From Actinomycetota bacterium (GTDB lineage: Bacteria > Actinomycetota > Actinomycetes > S36-B12), in NCBI GenBank assembly GCA_003456155.1, contig DMPC01000137.1, forward strand, positions 4,386 through 17,867: a stretch of 13,482 nucleotides of DNA, in the 5' to 3' direction. The notes beneath the pieces were generated by a model. That model had not been told where the DNA came from. It saw only the letters and a program-made list of their open reading frames with translations, and did no database searches. The position numbers were made by a program, and so were the translations under genes. Positions within the stretch are counted from its first letter, which is position 1; every line of letters starts with the position of its first letter. Positions 7,087 through 13,482 of the stretch are shown one piece after another.

Positions 7087-7111
7087 GCCCCACGGTGCCT
7101 CGCCCTGGGGC
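7087..7111 (+). terminator. GC-rich hairpin after the lipase-like gene
   Basis: GCCCCA (7087-7092) pairs perfectly with TGGGGC (7106-7111). Inside, GGTG (7094-7097) pairs with CGCC (7101-7104), with one G-T wobble, around a CCT loop; a single C-C mismatch separates the two stems. It starts 28 bases after the stop codon. There is no T-run, which is common for actinobacterial terminators, so it may act as a weak terminator or only protect the 3' end. Confidence 0.45.
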
Positions 7112-7226
7112 CTGATGACGTGGCTGCGGCGGATCGGCCGGCGGGATGCTGCCCACCTATGCGGGTCACCGCACCCGTCTAGCCGCATGGGAGGATGAGC
7201 CGCTCCTTGGGGGAGCAGGTGGATCG

Positions 7227-7234
7227 AGGAGGAG
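7227..7234 (+). promoter_or_regulatory. Strong ribosome binding site fixing the start at 7239
   Basis: AGGAGGAG lies 4-6 bases before the ATG at 7239 and is close to the full complement of the 16S 3' end. This decides against the longer reading that begins 31 codons upstream without a ribosome site. Confidence 0.8.
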
Positions 7235-7238
7235 CAGC

Positions 7239-9260
7239 ATGGACCATGCAGCCGGGACAGGCGTCATCGGAGCGGCCTTCGCCGTAGCCCGCTCGTATCA
7301 GCCGAACCTGCTCACCCGCGCCTCCCGTGATCAGGCGATCATCACGGGGGTCACGTCTGCGGGCGCCTATGGCGTCTTCTCAGCCGGTGACTCCCTCCTG
7401 GGCGCCATCGCCTCCCGCGTCAGTCGTACGGACGAGGCCTCCTCACGAGCTCGACTGCTGGTGGCAGGGGTCACCGGGGCAGCGAGCGCCGGTGCGGCGC
7501 TGGCGCTTCCCTGGCGCGAGCACGAGAGCAGCCGGCGAGCGGTCGGGCGTATGGTGGCGCAGACGACGGCGGCGATCGCTGCTGCGAGCGTCCTCACCAC
7601 AGCCGCCAACGGCCGCACCCCCGGGCTCAGCCGCAAGGTTGCGTTCGCCGCGGCGGCTGCCGTTGGCGTCGGCTCATGGCTGAGCCTCAAGCCCTGGCAG
7701 CAGCGACCCGGCTCGGCCGTCGATGCCCCGATGCCGGGCTCGATCGAGGCCAAGGGTCAGTACTTCCTCGAGGACCGGGCGCGTGAGGTCTCGCCCGCCC
7801 AGTCCGCGGCCATCGGACTGGGCGTTGCAGCCGTGACCTACGGGCTCGCGCACGGTGAGTCCGCCTTGACGGGCGCTCTGGCGAAGGCCGCGACCGTCGT
7901 GGTCGGAGGGGAGCCGCAGGATCACCGCATGCTCGGCCGCATGACCTCGGCCGCGCTCACGGTCGGCACGGTGTGGTTCGCCGTCGCCAAGGTGTCCGCC
8001 CTGCTGAGCAAGGGTGGAGGGGCCGTCGAGCCCGGCATGCTCACGCCCCCGCAGGCGCCGGAGATCACCGGCAGCGCCGCTTCGGGGATCGACTGGGGGA
8101 AGGTCACGCGCGAGGGAGCGCGCTGGCTCGGCATGACCCTGCAGCCGGAGAGCATCGCCTCCGTGATGGGGGTTGACAGCGCGAAGCAGCCCATCCGCGT
8201 CTACGCCTCACTCGACATGGCGGACAACGACGAGGAGCGCGCGCGCATCCTGCTGTCCGAGATCGACCGGACGAAGGCACTGGAGCGCAAGGCCTTCGCG
8301 CTCTTCAGTCCGACCGGCTCGGGCTACGTCAACTACGTCGCCTGCGAGACCTTCGAGTACCTGATGCTCGGTGACTGCGCCTCGGCAGCGATCCAGTACT
8401 CCGTCCTGCCCTCGGCGCTGTCGCTCACCCGAGTGCCCACGGGCACGGCCCAGACGCAGATGGTCATGCGAGGCATCGCTGAGCGCCTCATGGCGATGCC
8501 CGCCGAGAGGCGACCCAAGGTCTTCCTGTTCGGCGAGAGCCTCGGTTCACAGGTCAGCCAGGAGATGTTCCGCGGCACCGGCATCCTCGGCCTCGAGGGG
8601 ACGGGTGTGGACGCCGCCTTGTGGATCGGCACTCCGGCCGCGACGCAGTGGCGTCGAGAACTGTGGGGCACCCGCACCGTCGCGGAGGCTCCGGAGGTGG
8701 GCCCCGGTGCCGCGTACCTCCCCCGCAACCTCGTCGACTGGCGCGCCCTGCCGCAGGAGCAGCGCGAGCAGGTCAAGTACCTCCTGCTGATGAACGGTGA
8801 CGATCCCATTCCGAAGTTCGGCTCCGAGGTCGCGTGGCGCAAGCCCGATTGGCTGGGGCCGGACGAGAAGCGACCCTTCGGAGCCCCGCACGGCACTCGG
8901 TGGTTGCCCGGCATGACCGTGCTCACGACCTTCTTCGACATGCAGAACGCCCTCGTCCCGACCCCTGGCATCTTCTCCGAGGGGGGTCACGACTATCGAG
9001 ACGTCCTGCCGCAGGCGATCCGCGAGACGTGGCGGCTAAGCGCTACGGACGCACAGATGACCAAGGTCGACACGGCGCTGCGCCAGCGTGAACTGGCGTG
9101 GGAGCTGTACCGCGATTGGACGGCCGCGCTGGCGAAGCCTGCCGACAAGATCGATGAGGCCAAGGCCAAGGTGCTGAAGACGGCATCGACGTACACGGGA
9201 CGCACCATCGAAGAGGCGGAGCTGCATCGCATCGTTGAGGAGGGGCTGCAGCCCAGGTAG
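7239..9260 (+). CDS. Membrane alpha/beta hydrolase of the Abhydrolase_9 (DUF2319) type
   Basis: A 673-residue protein. The N-terminal part (1-255) is very Ala/Gly-rich and holds about six or seven weakly hydrophobic segments, for example near 33-58, 73-91, 105-122, 134-150, 190-222 and 236-257; these are probably membrane helices, as in the Abhydrolase_9 N-terminal domain. The C-terminal half is the catalytic domain: RVYASLDMADNDEERA (320 onward), nucleophile Ser434 in FGESLGSQ, candidate acid Asp521 or Asp522 (NGDDPIPKF) and candidate His584 (EGGHDYRDVLP). Family members are predicted membrane-bound serine hydrolases common in mycobacteria and other actinobacteria; the true substrate is not established to my knowledge. 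It is 180 bases downstream of the lipase-like gene, with a hairpin between, so it is probably transcribed separately. The two hydrolases are not close homologues. Confidence 0.85.
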   Translation: MDHAAGTGVIGAAFAVARSYQPNLLTRASRDQAIITGVTSAGAYGVFSAGDSLLGAIASRVSRTDEASSRARLLVAGVTGAASAGAALALPWREHESSRRAVGRMVAQTTAAIAAASVLTTAANGRTPGLSRKVAFAAAAAVGVGSWLSLKPWQQRPGSAVDAPMPGSIEAKGQYFLEDRAREVSPAQSAAIGLGVAAVTYGLAHGESALTGALAKAATVVVGGEPQDHRMLGRMTSAALTVGTVWFAVAKVSALLSKGGGAVEPGMLTPPQAPEITGSAASGIDWGKVTREGARWLGMTLQPESIASVMGVDSAKQPIRVYASLDMADNDEERARILLSEIDRTKALERKAFALFSPTGSGYVNYVACETFEYLMLGDCASAAIQYSVLPSALSLTRVPTGTAQTQMVMRGIAERLMAMPAERRPKVFLFGESLGSQVSQEMFRGTGILGLEGTGVDAALWIGTPAATQWRRELWGTRTVAEAPEVGPGAAYLPRNLVDWRALPQEQREQVKYLLLMNGDDPIPKFGSEVAWRKPDWLGPDEKRPFGAPHGTRWLPGMTVLTTFFDMQNALVPTPGIFSEGGHDYRDVLPQAIRETWRLSATDAQMTKVDTALRQRELAWELYRDWTAALAKPADKIDEAKAKVLKTASTYTGRTIEEAELHRIVEEGLQPR

Positions 9261-9305
9261 GCCCGGTCGTGCGGAGGTTCTGCCCCTTGTCCCTGACTTC
9301 GACTA

Positions 9306-9326
9306 TGCGCGGTGCTGCACGGCGCA
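9306..9326. terminator. Candidate bidirectional terminator between convergent genes
   Basis: TGCGC (9306-9310) pairs with GCGCA (9322-9326); after a G-G mismatch, GTG (9312-9314) pairs with CAC (9318-9320) around a CTG loop. It sits near the middle of the 115-base gap between two converging genes, 45 bases past one stop and 49 past the other. It is symmetrical, so it would work on both strands, but it has no T-run on either side. Confidence 0.35.
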
Positions 9327-9375
9327 CGAGTATGCGCTCACCGTGAAGCCGAGACCGCGGTGCCAGTCCTGACGA

Positions 9376-10344
9376 CTACCACCAGTGATGGCCATCGTCA
9401 GGGTTCGCCGGAGCACGCACCCCGAACTCCGCCCGGACGTCGGCCAGGGGCAAAGGTGCGATCTCGAAGTGATCCACGAGGGAGAAATCGCCGCGACACT
9501 CGCTGCCCCGCCGCAGTTCCTGAGCGAGGAGCAGCGCTGCCGAGGGGTCGGCGAGCAGCCCGGTCTCTCCCGACATCAGGTGCTGAGGATGGGCGAATCC
9601 CGCCTCGTGCGCGATCAGTGAGGCGAGCAGCGCCGCTCGATTGACCCGGTTGTTGTCCATTGCGAACTGGAACGCGCTCAGGGCGATCTCGCCAGGGCTC
9701 GTCGTCGACAGTCCGGCGATGGTGTGGGTCATGTCATGAGCCACGAAGAAGTGGTGGTTGGCCGAGACTCCCAGGCCAGGAAGAGTCAGGCCGAAGCGCT
9801 CGTAGAAGGAGAGGTATGCGCGGCCCAGGGTGCCGGGCCCGTACTCGGCGAAGGTGCCGAGCTTCTCCGCCAGCAGCACCTCCGGATGCTGCGAATCGAC
9901 GGGGAGGTCGGCCAGGCCGGGTTCGAACCTCTCCCGAAGGTCCTGCGCCAGGAATCGCTGGTAGTCCGCGGATGCCGTGGCAACCCCCTGCTCGATGAGG
10001 TCCCGGAAGATGAGGAGATCGTCTCCCTCGACCTCGAGCGCTTCCGCATACTCCTGCACCAAGGCCACCTGGTCGGGCGACTGCGGATGCCGGCAGGTCT
10101 CCAGGGTCATGTGGAGCTCGTGGAACATCGTTCGACTGGCCTCGTCAGCGAGGGCTTCCGCGAGCTCTGCCGACCCGATGTGCCGAACCGTCCGAAGATC
10201 GAGATCGGGTCTGTCCCACAGATGACTGGCGATGACGCCCAGCACGGCCAACTGCTCATCCGTCGGGCCGCCTTCCACGGTGATGCCGGCCAGGAGGCCT
10301 CCGACGACGGTCTCGACGAGGTCGGGAGCGATGCTCAGGGTCAC
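9376..10344 (-). CDS. Coq4-like protein with TerB-like N-terminal helical region
   Basis: A 322-residue protein from GTG 10344. Residues 1-120 are helical and read like a TerB-type domain (a VVGGLLAGITVEGGPTDEQ helix, then LEVEGDDLLIFRDLIEQ). Residues 160-308 resemble Coq4: His203-Asp204-x-x-His207 followed by exactly 11 residues and Glu219 gives the Coq4 signature HDxxHx11E. The local sequence HDMTHTIAGL...GE is close to the human COQ4 segment as I remember it. The end DHFEIAPLPLADVRAEFGV also recalls the Coq4 C terminus. Coq4 supports ubiquinone assembly and, in the human protein, a decarboxylation-hydroxylation step has been reported. Actinobacteria normally make menaquinone, so a different role is likely. 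The start has no clear ribosome site and lies 13 bases after the stop of the four-helix gene, suggesting coupled translation. Confidence 0.78.
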   Translation of the reverse strand: MTLSIAPDLVETVVGGLLAGITVEGGPTDEQLAVLGVIASHLWDRPDLDLRTVRHIGSAELAEALADEASRTMFHELHMTLETCRHPQSPDQVALVQEYAEALEVEGDDLLIFRDLIEQGVATASADYQRFLAQDLRERFEPGLADLPVDSQHPEVLLAEKLGTFAEYGPGTLGRAYLSFYERFGLTLPGLGVSANHHFFVAHDMTHTIAGLSTTSPGEIALSAFQFAMDNNRVNRAALLASLIAHEAGFAHPQHLMSGETGLLADPSAALLLAQELRRGSECRGDFSLVDHFEIAPLPLADVRAEFGVRAPANPDDGHHWW

Positions 10345-10357
10345 CCGACGTGCCGGG

Positions 10358-10750
10358 CTACTTCGACTTGTCGAGCGTGGCGATCTGCGAGATGAACAGG
10401 CCGAGGAGCGCCACCCACACGCCGATGGTGAGAGTGGTCTGGGCTGTCCAGTTCTCGAAGCTGCTGGCGACGTAGGCGATGGTGGCGACCGAGATCGCCA
10501 GCAGTCCGATGATGGCCCATCGACGCTGACGGGCCTCGCTCATCGTCTTTGATCGGGTGTTCCCTCGACCCGTGATGCCCTGATAGAGACCGGTGATGGC
10601 CAGGAGGAGCGCTGCAGCCCCGAGGATCCAGCCCAGAGTGCCCCACTCGCTGATCGGCTGCTGGATGAAGGCGATGACAAGCGTCACGATCCCGACCACG
10701 AAGTAGAACCAGCCGAGGGCCTTGTTCTGACCGGTTGTCCAGGTGCTCAT
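10358..10750 (-). CDS. Small four-helix membrane protein, function unknown
   Basis: A 130-residue protein from ATG 10750, chosen for the strong GGAGGA site (10758-10763 on the minus strand) 7 bases upstream. Four hydrophobic segments lie at about residues 11-29, 37-57, 78-97 and 104-123, with a basic loop (GRGNTRSKTMSEARQRR) between the second and third that should be cytoplasmic. Both ends are polar (MSTWTTGQNK, TLDKSK) and so both probably cytoplasmic. It is followed after 13 bases by the Coq4-like gene and is likely its operon partner, possibly a membrane anchor; that is inference. No named family is recognised. Confidence 0.75.
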   Translation of the reverse strand: MSTWTTGQNKALGWFYFVVGIVTLVIAFIQQPISEWGTLGWILGAAALLLAITGLYQGITGRGNTRSKTMSEARQRRWAIIGLLAISVATIAYVASSFENWTAQTTLTIGVWVALLGLFISQIATLDKSK

Positions 10751-10757
10751 GACCGAC

Positions 10758-10763
10758 TCCTCC
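10758..10763 (-). promoter_or_regulatory. Ribosome binding site of the four-helix protein gene
   Basis: GGAGGA on the minus strand, 7 bases from the ATG at 10750. It decides against the 17-codon longer reading that starts at 10801. Confidence 0.75.
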
Positions 10764-10877
10764 AGGTGCCCAGCGTGCCCGTCCGTGCGCGTGGGCCTCA
10801 TTGTGCCCCGTGGGGACTCTGCGGAGGGTCAGCCACGCGGAATCCCGGGACAGGCCGCAGCCGCCGGTGCGAGTCCG

Positions 10878-12662
10878 TCAGACCGTGATCGACGGGCAGG
10901 TCCGTTCCTGCGCCGCGACGACCGAGTTGCGGGCATCAGCCTCCTCGAACAGGCGAATGGGGTCGCGCACCCCGAGAGTGCGCAGTTGCCTCTCGGTCTC
11001 GGTGAACACCAGATGGCCGTCCTCGATGAGGGATTCGCGTGCCGCGCCCATCTCTTCCCCGGACAGGCCAGACGGATGAATGCCGAACACGAGCACGACC
11101 GGTTCGTGACCCTGCAGCTCGCTCGCGTGGTCAGCAACGCGGCCCAGCACCTCGTGCACGGTGGCGTTGCAGTCGATGAGCGCGCCACCGGGGCTGATCA
11201 CGATGTCATGGCCGAGGAGGAACGGGCTCTGCGCGTGGTTCGCGCGTTCGCGGTCGTTCCGGAAGAAGCGGGGAGACTTGAGCATCTGCACGAGGAGGAC
11301 GAGCAGGCCGATCAGGATGACGAGTGCTGCGATCGCGAGGGGAGGGGCCAGGCCCAGCCAGCTCGACCCGCTGGCCGAGTCGGCGGGGTCGGAGACCGAC
11401 CTGATCCCGACGACGAGCATGAAGGCAAGGCCGATCGATCCCACGAGGGGACCCACTCCGACCATGAGGAAGCCGCGGACGCTAGAGACCACGTGTTTGC
11501 GGTAGTAGACCACGCATGCGATGCCCGTGAGGGAGTAGTAGAACGCCACCAGGATTCCGATGGAGGAGAGAGTGTCCAGCATTGCGTTCTCACTGAGGCT
11601 CGACACGAGGACGTACCAGCCGGCCGAGATGCCCCCGAGCACGGCGAGTGAGACCCAGGGGGACTTGTAGCGCGGGTGGGTGAGGCCGAGCCGTGCGGGC
11701 AGGGCGCCGCGTCGCGCCATCGACAGCACAGCCCGCGAGCCGGGGACCATGGTGGACTGGGTGGAGGCGAGTGCACTCAGGAAGACCGCCATGAGGACGA
11801 GGAAGGCGAAGGGTCCGAACACGACACCGGACATGTCGACCAGTACCAGGCCGGAGTCGCCGACCTCCTTGAACTGGGTCTTGCCGAGGTAGATGACGAC
11901 GAAGACGGCCACGAGCACATACGTCGTCAGCAGGATGACGGTCGAGATCACACCCGCCTTGCCCGCATCGGAGGGTTTGCGGCACTCCTCCGAGAGGTTC
12001 GTGGCCGCCTCCCACCCCCAGAAGGCAAAGACGCCCAGGAGCATGGCTGCGACGAGGGAGTCCAGTCCGGAGGAGAAGGGATTCAGCCAGGCGGAGTCGA
12101 AGGTCGGGAAGTAGGAGCGGGCGGCGAGGATCGCCGCTCCGATGCCGAAGGCGAGCAGGATCGCCACCTGGACGAAGGACAGGATGGTCTGCAGGCGGAT
12201 GCTGGAGTCCGAGCCGATGATGGACAGGCCGACCATGGCGATGATGAGCAGCGCGGCAGCCGCCACGACCAGCGTGCGATTCCCGGCCAGGGAGTCCAGC
12301 CCGAACGTGAGGAGCCCGTAGGTCACGGCGGTCTCGGCCAGTGAGCCCAGCACGAGGATGCCCGCGGCCGCAATGGCCCATCCGGCGAGGAATCCGGGCC
12401 GTGGGCCGATGGCTCGGGAAACCCAGGAGAAGGTCGTGCCGCAGTCCGGATCACGGCGACCCAGATACATGAAGGCCAGTGACGTCAGGGCCATCGGGAC
12501 GAACGAGATTATCAGGACGATCGGGGTGGCGTAGCCGACGAGCAGCGCCATCGGGGCGAGGATCGCGGCGAGCGAGTACGCCGGGCTCGTCGTGTTGACG
12601 CCGATGGCGATGGCCTGCACGAGGGAGTAGCCCTCGGTCTTGCTCGCGGTGTCGATGGACAT
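10878..12662 (-). CDS. APC-superfamily amino acid permease with C-terminal soluble extension
   Basis: A 594-residue transporter from ATG 12662 (TGGATGA about 5 bases upstream; a TTG four codons earlier is possible but has no ribosome site). Twelve hydrophobic segments can be counted in the first 462 residues. Family features are the first-helix motif NTTSPAYSLAA, which unwinds to bind substrate, PDCGTTFSWVSRAIGPRPGFLAGW after helix 2, and FWGWEAATNLSEE at helix 6. It should import amino acids or related amines by proton or sodium symport; specificity cannot be told. Residues about 463-594 form a cytoplasmic tail with a charged linker, then a soluble domain containing GHDIVISPGGALIDCNATVHEVLG, HEPVVLVFGIHPSG and a closing helix. 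I do not recognise that domain; it might bind a ligand and regulate transport. The divergent DUF4287/DUF1801 gene starts 73 bases away. Confidence 0.88.
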   Translation of the reverse strand: MSIDTASKTEGYSLVQAIAIGVNTTSPAYSLAAILAPMALLVGYATPIVLIISFVPMALTSLAFMYLGRRDPDCGTTFSWVSRAIGPRPGFLAGWAIAAAGILVLGSLAETAVTYGLLTFGLDSLAGNRTLVVAAAALLIIAMVGLSIIGSDSSIRLQTILSFVQVAILLAFGIGAAILAARSYFPTFDSAWLNPFSSGLDSLVAAMLLGVFAFWGWEAATNLSEECRKPSDAGKAGVISTVILLTTYVLVAVFVVIYLGKTQFKEVGDSGLVLVDMSGVVFGPFAFLVLMAVFLSALASTQSTMVPGSRAVLSMARRGALPARLGLTHPRYKSPWVSLAVLGGISAGWYVLVSSLSENAMLDTLSSIGILVAFYYSLTGIACVVYYRKHVVSSVRGFLMVGVGPLVGSIGLAFMLVVGIRSVSDPADSASGSSWLGLAPPLAIAALVILIGLLVLLVQMLKSPRFFRNDRERANHAQSPFLLGHDIVISPGGALIDCNATVHEVLGRVADHASELQGHEPVVLVFGIHPSGLSGEEMGAARESLIEDGHLVFTETERQLRTLGVRDPIRLFEEADARNSVVAAQERTCPSITV

Positions 12663-12723
12663 GGCGTCATCCAACCACCCGGGAAGCGTGCTGGGGCTGC
12701 GTTATGCACGGCTCGTTCGTCGG

Positions 12724-12729
12724 TAGGGT
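12724..12729 (+). promoter_or_regulatory. Possible -10 box for a leaderless transcript
   Basis: TAGGGT fits TANNNT and ends 6 bases before the ATG at 12736. That is the distance expected if transcription starts on the A of the start codon. No convincing -35 box is present at 17 bases. The AGGG within this box could alternatively be read as a weak ribosome site, so the call is uncertain. Confidence 0.35.
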
Positions 12730-12735
12730 CTCCGG

Positions 12736-13293
12736 ATGGCCCCGGCGAACCCCGATCGCTCGTCCTACTTTCCGGCGATCGAGAAGAAGCACGGGCTCCC
12801 GATGTCCTACTGGTTCGATCAGATGAAGCTCGTTGAGGGGCAGAGGTACCCGGAGCAGATCGCCTACCTGCGCGAGAACCACGGCTTCAGCCAGGCCCAC
12901 GCCAACGCGCTCGTCCTCTACTCTCGTGGCTCGAGCTCCTCGCGTCGGTTCGACACGGTTGACGAGTACCTCGAGCCGCTCGGCGATCCCCGTGCCGGCA
13001 CCATCCGGACGATGTTCTCGGTGATCGGCCAGACTCATCCGGATCTTGTACCCGTGATCGCCTGGAACCAGCCGATGCTCAAGTCGGGTGCGGAGTACGT
13101 CATCGGGTTCTCGGCAGCCAAGCAGCACATCCTCATCGGGCCCTGGGGCGACGACGTGATCGAGCACTTCCGGCCGCGACTGGAGGGGTACCAGGTCAAC
13201 AAGAAGACCATTCGAGTGCCCGCCGACTGGTCGGTGGATCCCGTGCTGCTCCGCGACCTCGTGGCCTATCGCCTGGCGGAGCTCAGCGCGTGA
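12736..13293 (+). CDS. DUF4287-DUF1801 two-domain protein
   Basis: A 185-residue soluble protein. Residues about 10-64 match the DUF4287 pattern (SYFPAIEKKHGLPMSYWFDQM, then IAYLRENHGFSQAHANALVLY). Residues about 75-182 match DUF1801, the YdhG-like fold: DEYLEPLGDPRAGTIRTMFSVI, PVIAWNQPMLKSG, YVIGFSAAKQHILIGPWG, and a closing RVPADWSVDPVLLRDLVAYRL. This pairing of domains is frequent in actinobacteria. No biochemical function is firmly known for either. DUF1801 members are sometimes labelled iron-chaperone-like, but nothing here shows metal ligands. The start is the first ATG after the divergent promoter region and has no strong ribosome site. It converges on the microprotein gene with 16 bases between. 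Confidence 0.85.
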   Translation: MAPANPDRSSYFPAIEKKHGLPMSYWFDQMKLVEGQRYPEQIAYLRENHGFSQAHANALVLYSRGSSSSRRFDTVDEYLEPLGDPRAGTIRTMFSVIGQTHPDLVPVIAWNQPMLKSGAEYVIGFSAAKQHILIGPWGDDVIEHFRPRLEGYQVNKKTIRVPADWSVDPVLLRDLVAYRLAELSA

Positions 13294-13309
13294 CGGGCTG
13301 GTCGCGTGC

Positions 13310-13420
13310 TCAGTGGCCGACGCCCATGTGCCAGTCCTTCTCCATCTCCCGGCGTCGCAGGTAGTGCAGTTCGCAGACGTCGTCCTCGAAGACCTCGTCG
13401 TCGCAGTAGCGGCACGTCAT
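13310..13420 (-). CDS. 36-residue putative zinc-binding microprotein (CxxC-x9-CxxH)
   Basis: On the minus strand an ATG at 13420 opens a 37-codon frame ending in TGA at 13310. The strong site AAGGAGG lies 4 bases before the ATG. The peptide begins MTCRYCDDEVFEDDVCELHY and continues LRRREMEKDWHMGVGH. Cys3, Cys6, Cys16 and His19 form a CxxC-x9-CxxH knuckle suited to bind one zinc ion, followed by a basic helix-like segment (LRRREMEK). The N-terminal half is acidic. Such tiny zinc-finger-like proteins may bind partners or nucleic acid; no function can be assigned. The ribosome site, ligand spacing and compact position between neighbours argue that it is real. A possible divergent gene would begin near 13446. 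Confidence 0.72.
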   Translation of the reverse strand: MTCRYCDDEVFEDDVCELHYLRRREMEKDWHMGVGH

Positions 13421-13431
13421 GCTTCCTCCTT
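13421..13431 (-). promoter_or_regulatory. Strong ribosome binding site of the zinc microprotein
   Basis: The minus strand reads AAGGAGGAAGC directly before the ATG at 13420. AAGGAGG is a near-perfect complement of the 16S 3' end at suitable spacing; it is the main evidence that this short frame is translated. Confidence 0.75.
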
Positions 13432-13482
13432 GCGGTGATGCTGCCATGGCGGTGGGCCCGGGTGAGAGGCTGGTCCCGCAGG

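Noticed and set aside
9724..10395. Plus-strand open frame opposite the Coq4-like gene
   Set aside because: The opposite strand carries the conserved HDxxHx11E motif; this frame has no recognisable features.
10803..10817. GTGCCCCGTGGGGAC inverted repeat downstream of the permease as its terminator
   Set aside because: The stem needs a bulge and a very short loop, and no T-run follows on the minus strand; about 60 bases past the stop.
11676..12344. Plus-strand open frame opposite the permease
   Set aside because: Gly/Asp/Glu/His-rich complement of transmembrane codons, a common antisense artefact.
13446..13482. Possible start of a plus-strand gene (MAVGPGERLVPQ) at the right edge
   Set aside because: Only 12 codons are visible, there is no ribosome site, and nothing identifies a family; sequence beyond 13482 would decide.

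Overview
The window reads as chromosomal DNA of a high-GC Gram-positive actinobacterium (Actinomycetota). The base composition is strongly G+C. Several starts are GTG, good purine-rich Shine-Dalgarno sites precede many genes, and the families fit: an Abhydrolase_9-type membrane hydrolase, an APC permease, a DUF4287/DUF1801 protein and a glycine-rich PGRS-like protein reminiscent of mycobacterial PE_PGRS proteins. There are no rRNA or tRNA genes, insertion sequences, CRISPR arrays or phage genes, so this looks like ordinary accessory or variable chromosome. The species cannot be named from the sequence.

Layout. The left edge (1-153, minus) is the 5' end of a probable SAM-dependent methyltransferase gene with a well-formed promoter. 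Divergent from it (336-2574, plus) are a secreted PGRS-like glycine-rich protein and a secreted Ntn-family amidase (choloylglycine hydrolase/penicillin acylase family). Next come a small secreted protein (2665-3162, minus), a three-helix membrane protein (3501-3878, plus) and an exported nucleoside hydrolase (3900-5003, minus). Two alpha/beta hydrolases follow on the plus strand: an exported multidomain lipase-like protein (5169-7058) and an integral-membrane Abhydrolase_9-type enzyme (7239-9260). A minus-strand run covers 12662 to 9376: an APC amino-acid permease with an extra soluble C-terminal domain, a four-helix membrane protein, and a protein with the Coq4 metal-site motif behind a TerB-like N-terminal part. 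The right end holds a DUF4287/DUF1801 protein (12736-13293, plus) and a 36-residue putative zinc-binding microprotein (13310-13420, minus).

How the parts work together. Five of the first seven complete or partial products carry signal peptides (PGRS-like protein, Ntn amidase, small secreted protein, nucleoside hydrolase, lipase-like protein), so 336-7058 is a run of envelope or extracellular functions. They alternate in orientation and are probably separate transcription units, not one operon. The clearest likely co-transcribed pair is the four-helix protein followed 13 bases later by the Coq4-like protein. The items most worth pursuing are the Coq4-like protein in a lineage expected to use menaquinone, the PGRS array without a PE domain, the zinc microprotein, and the permease's C-terminal domain.
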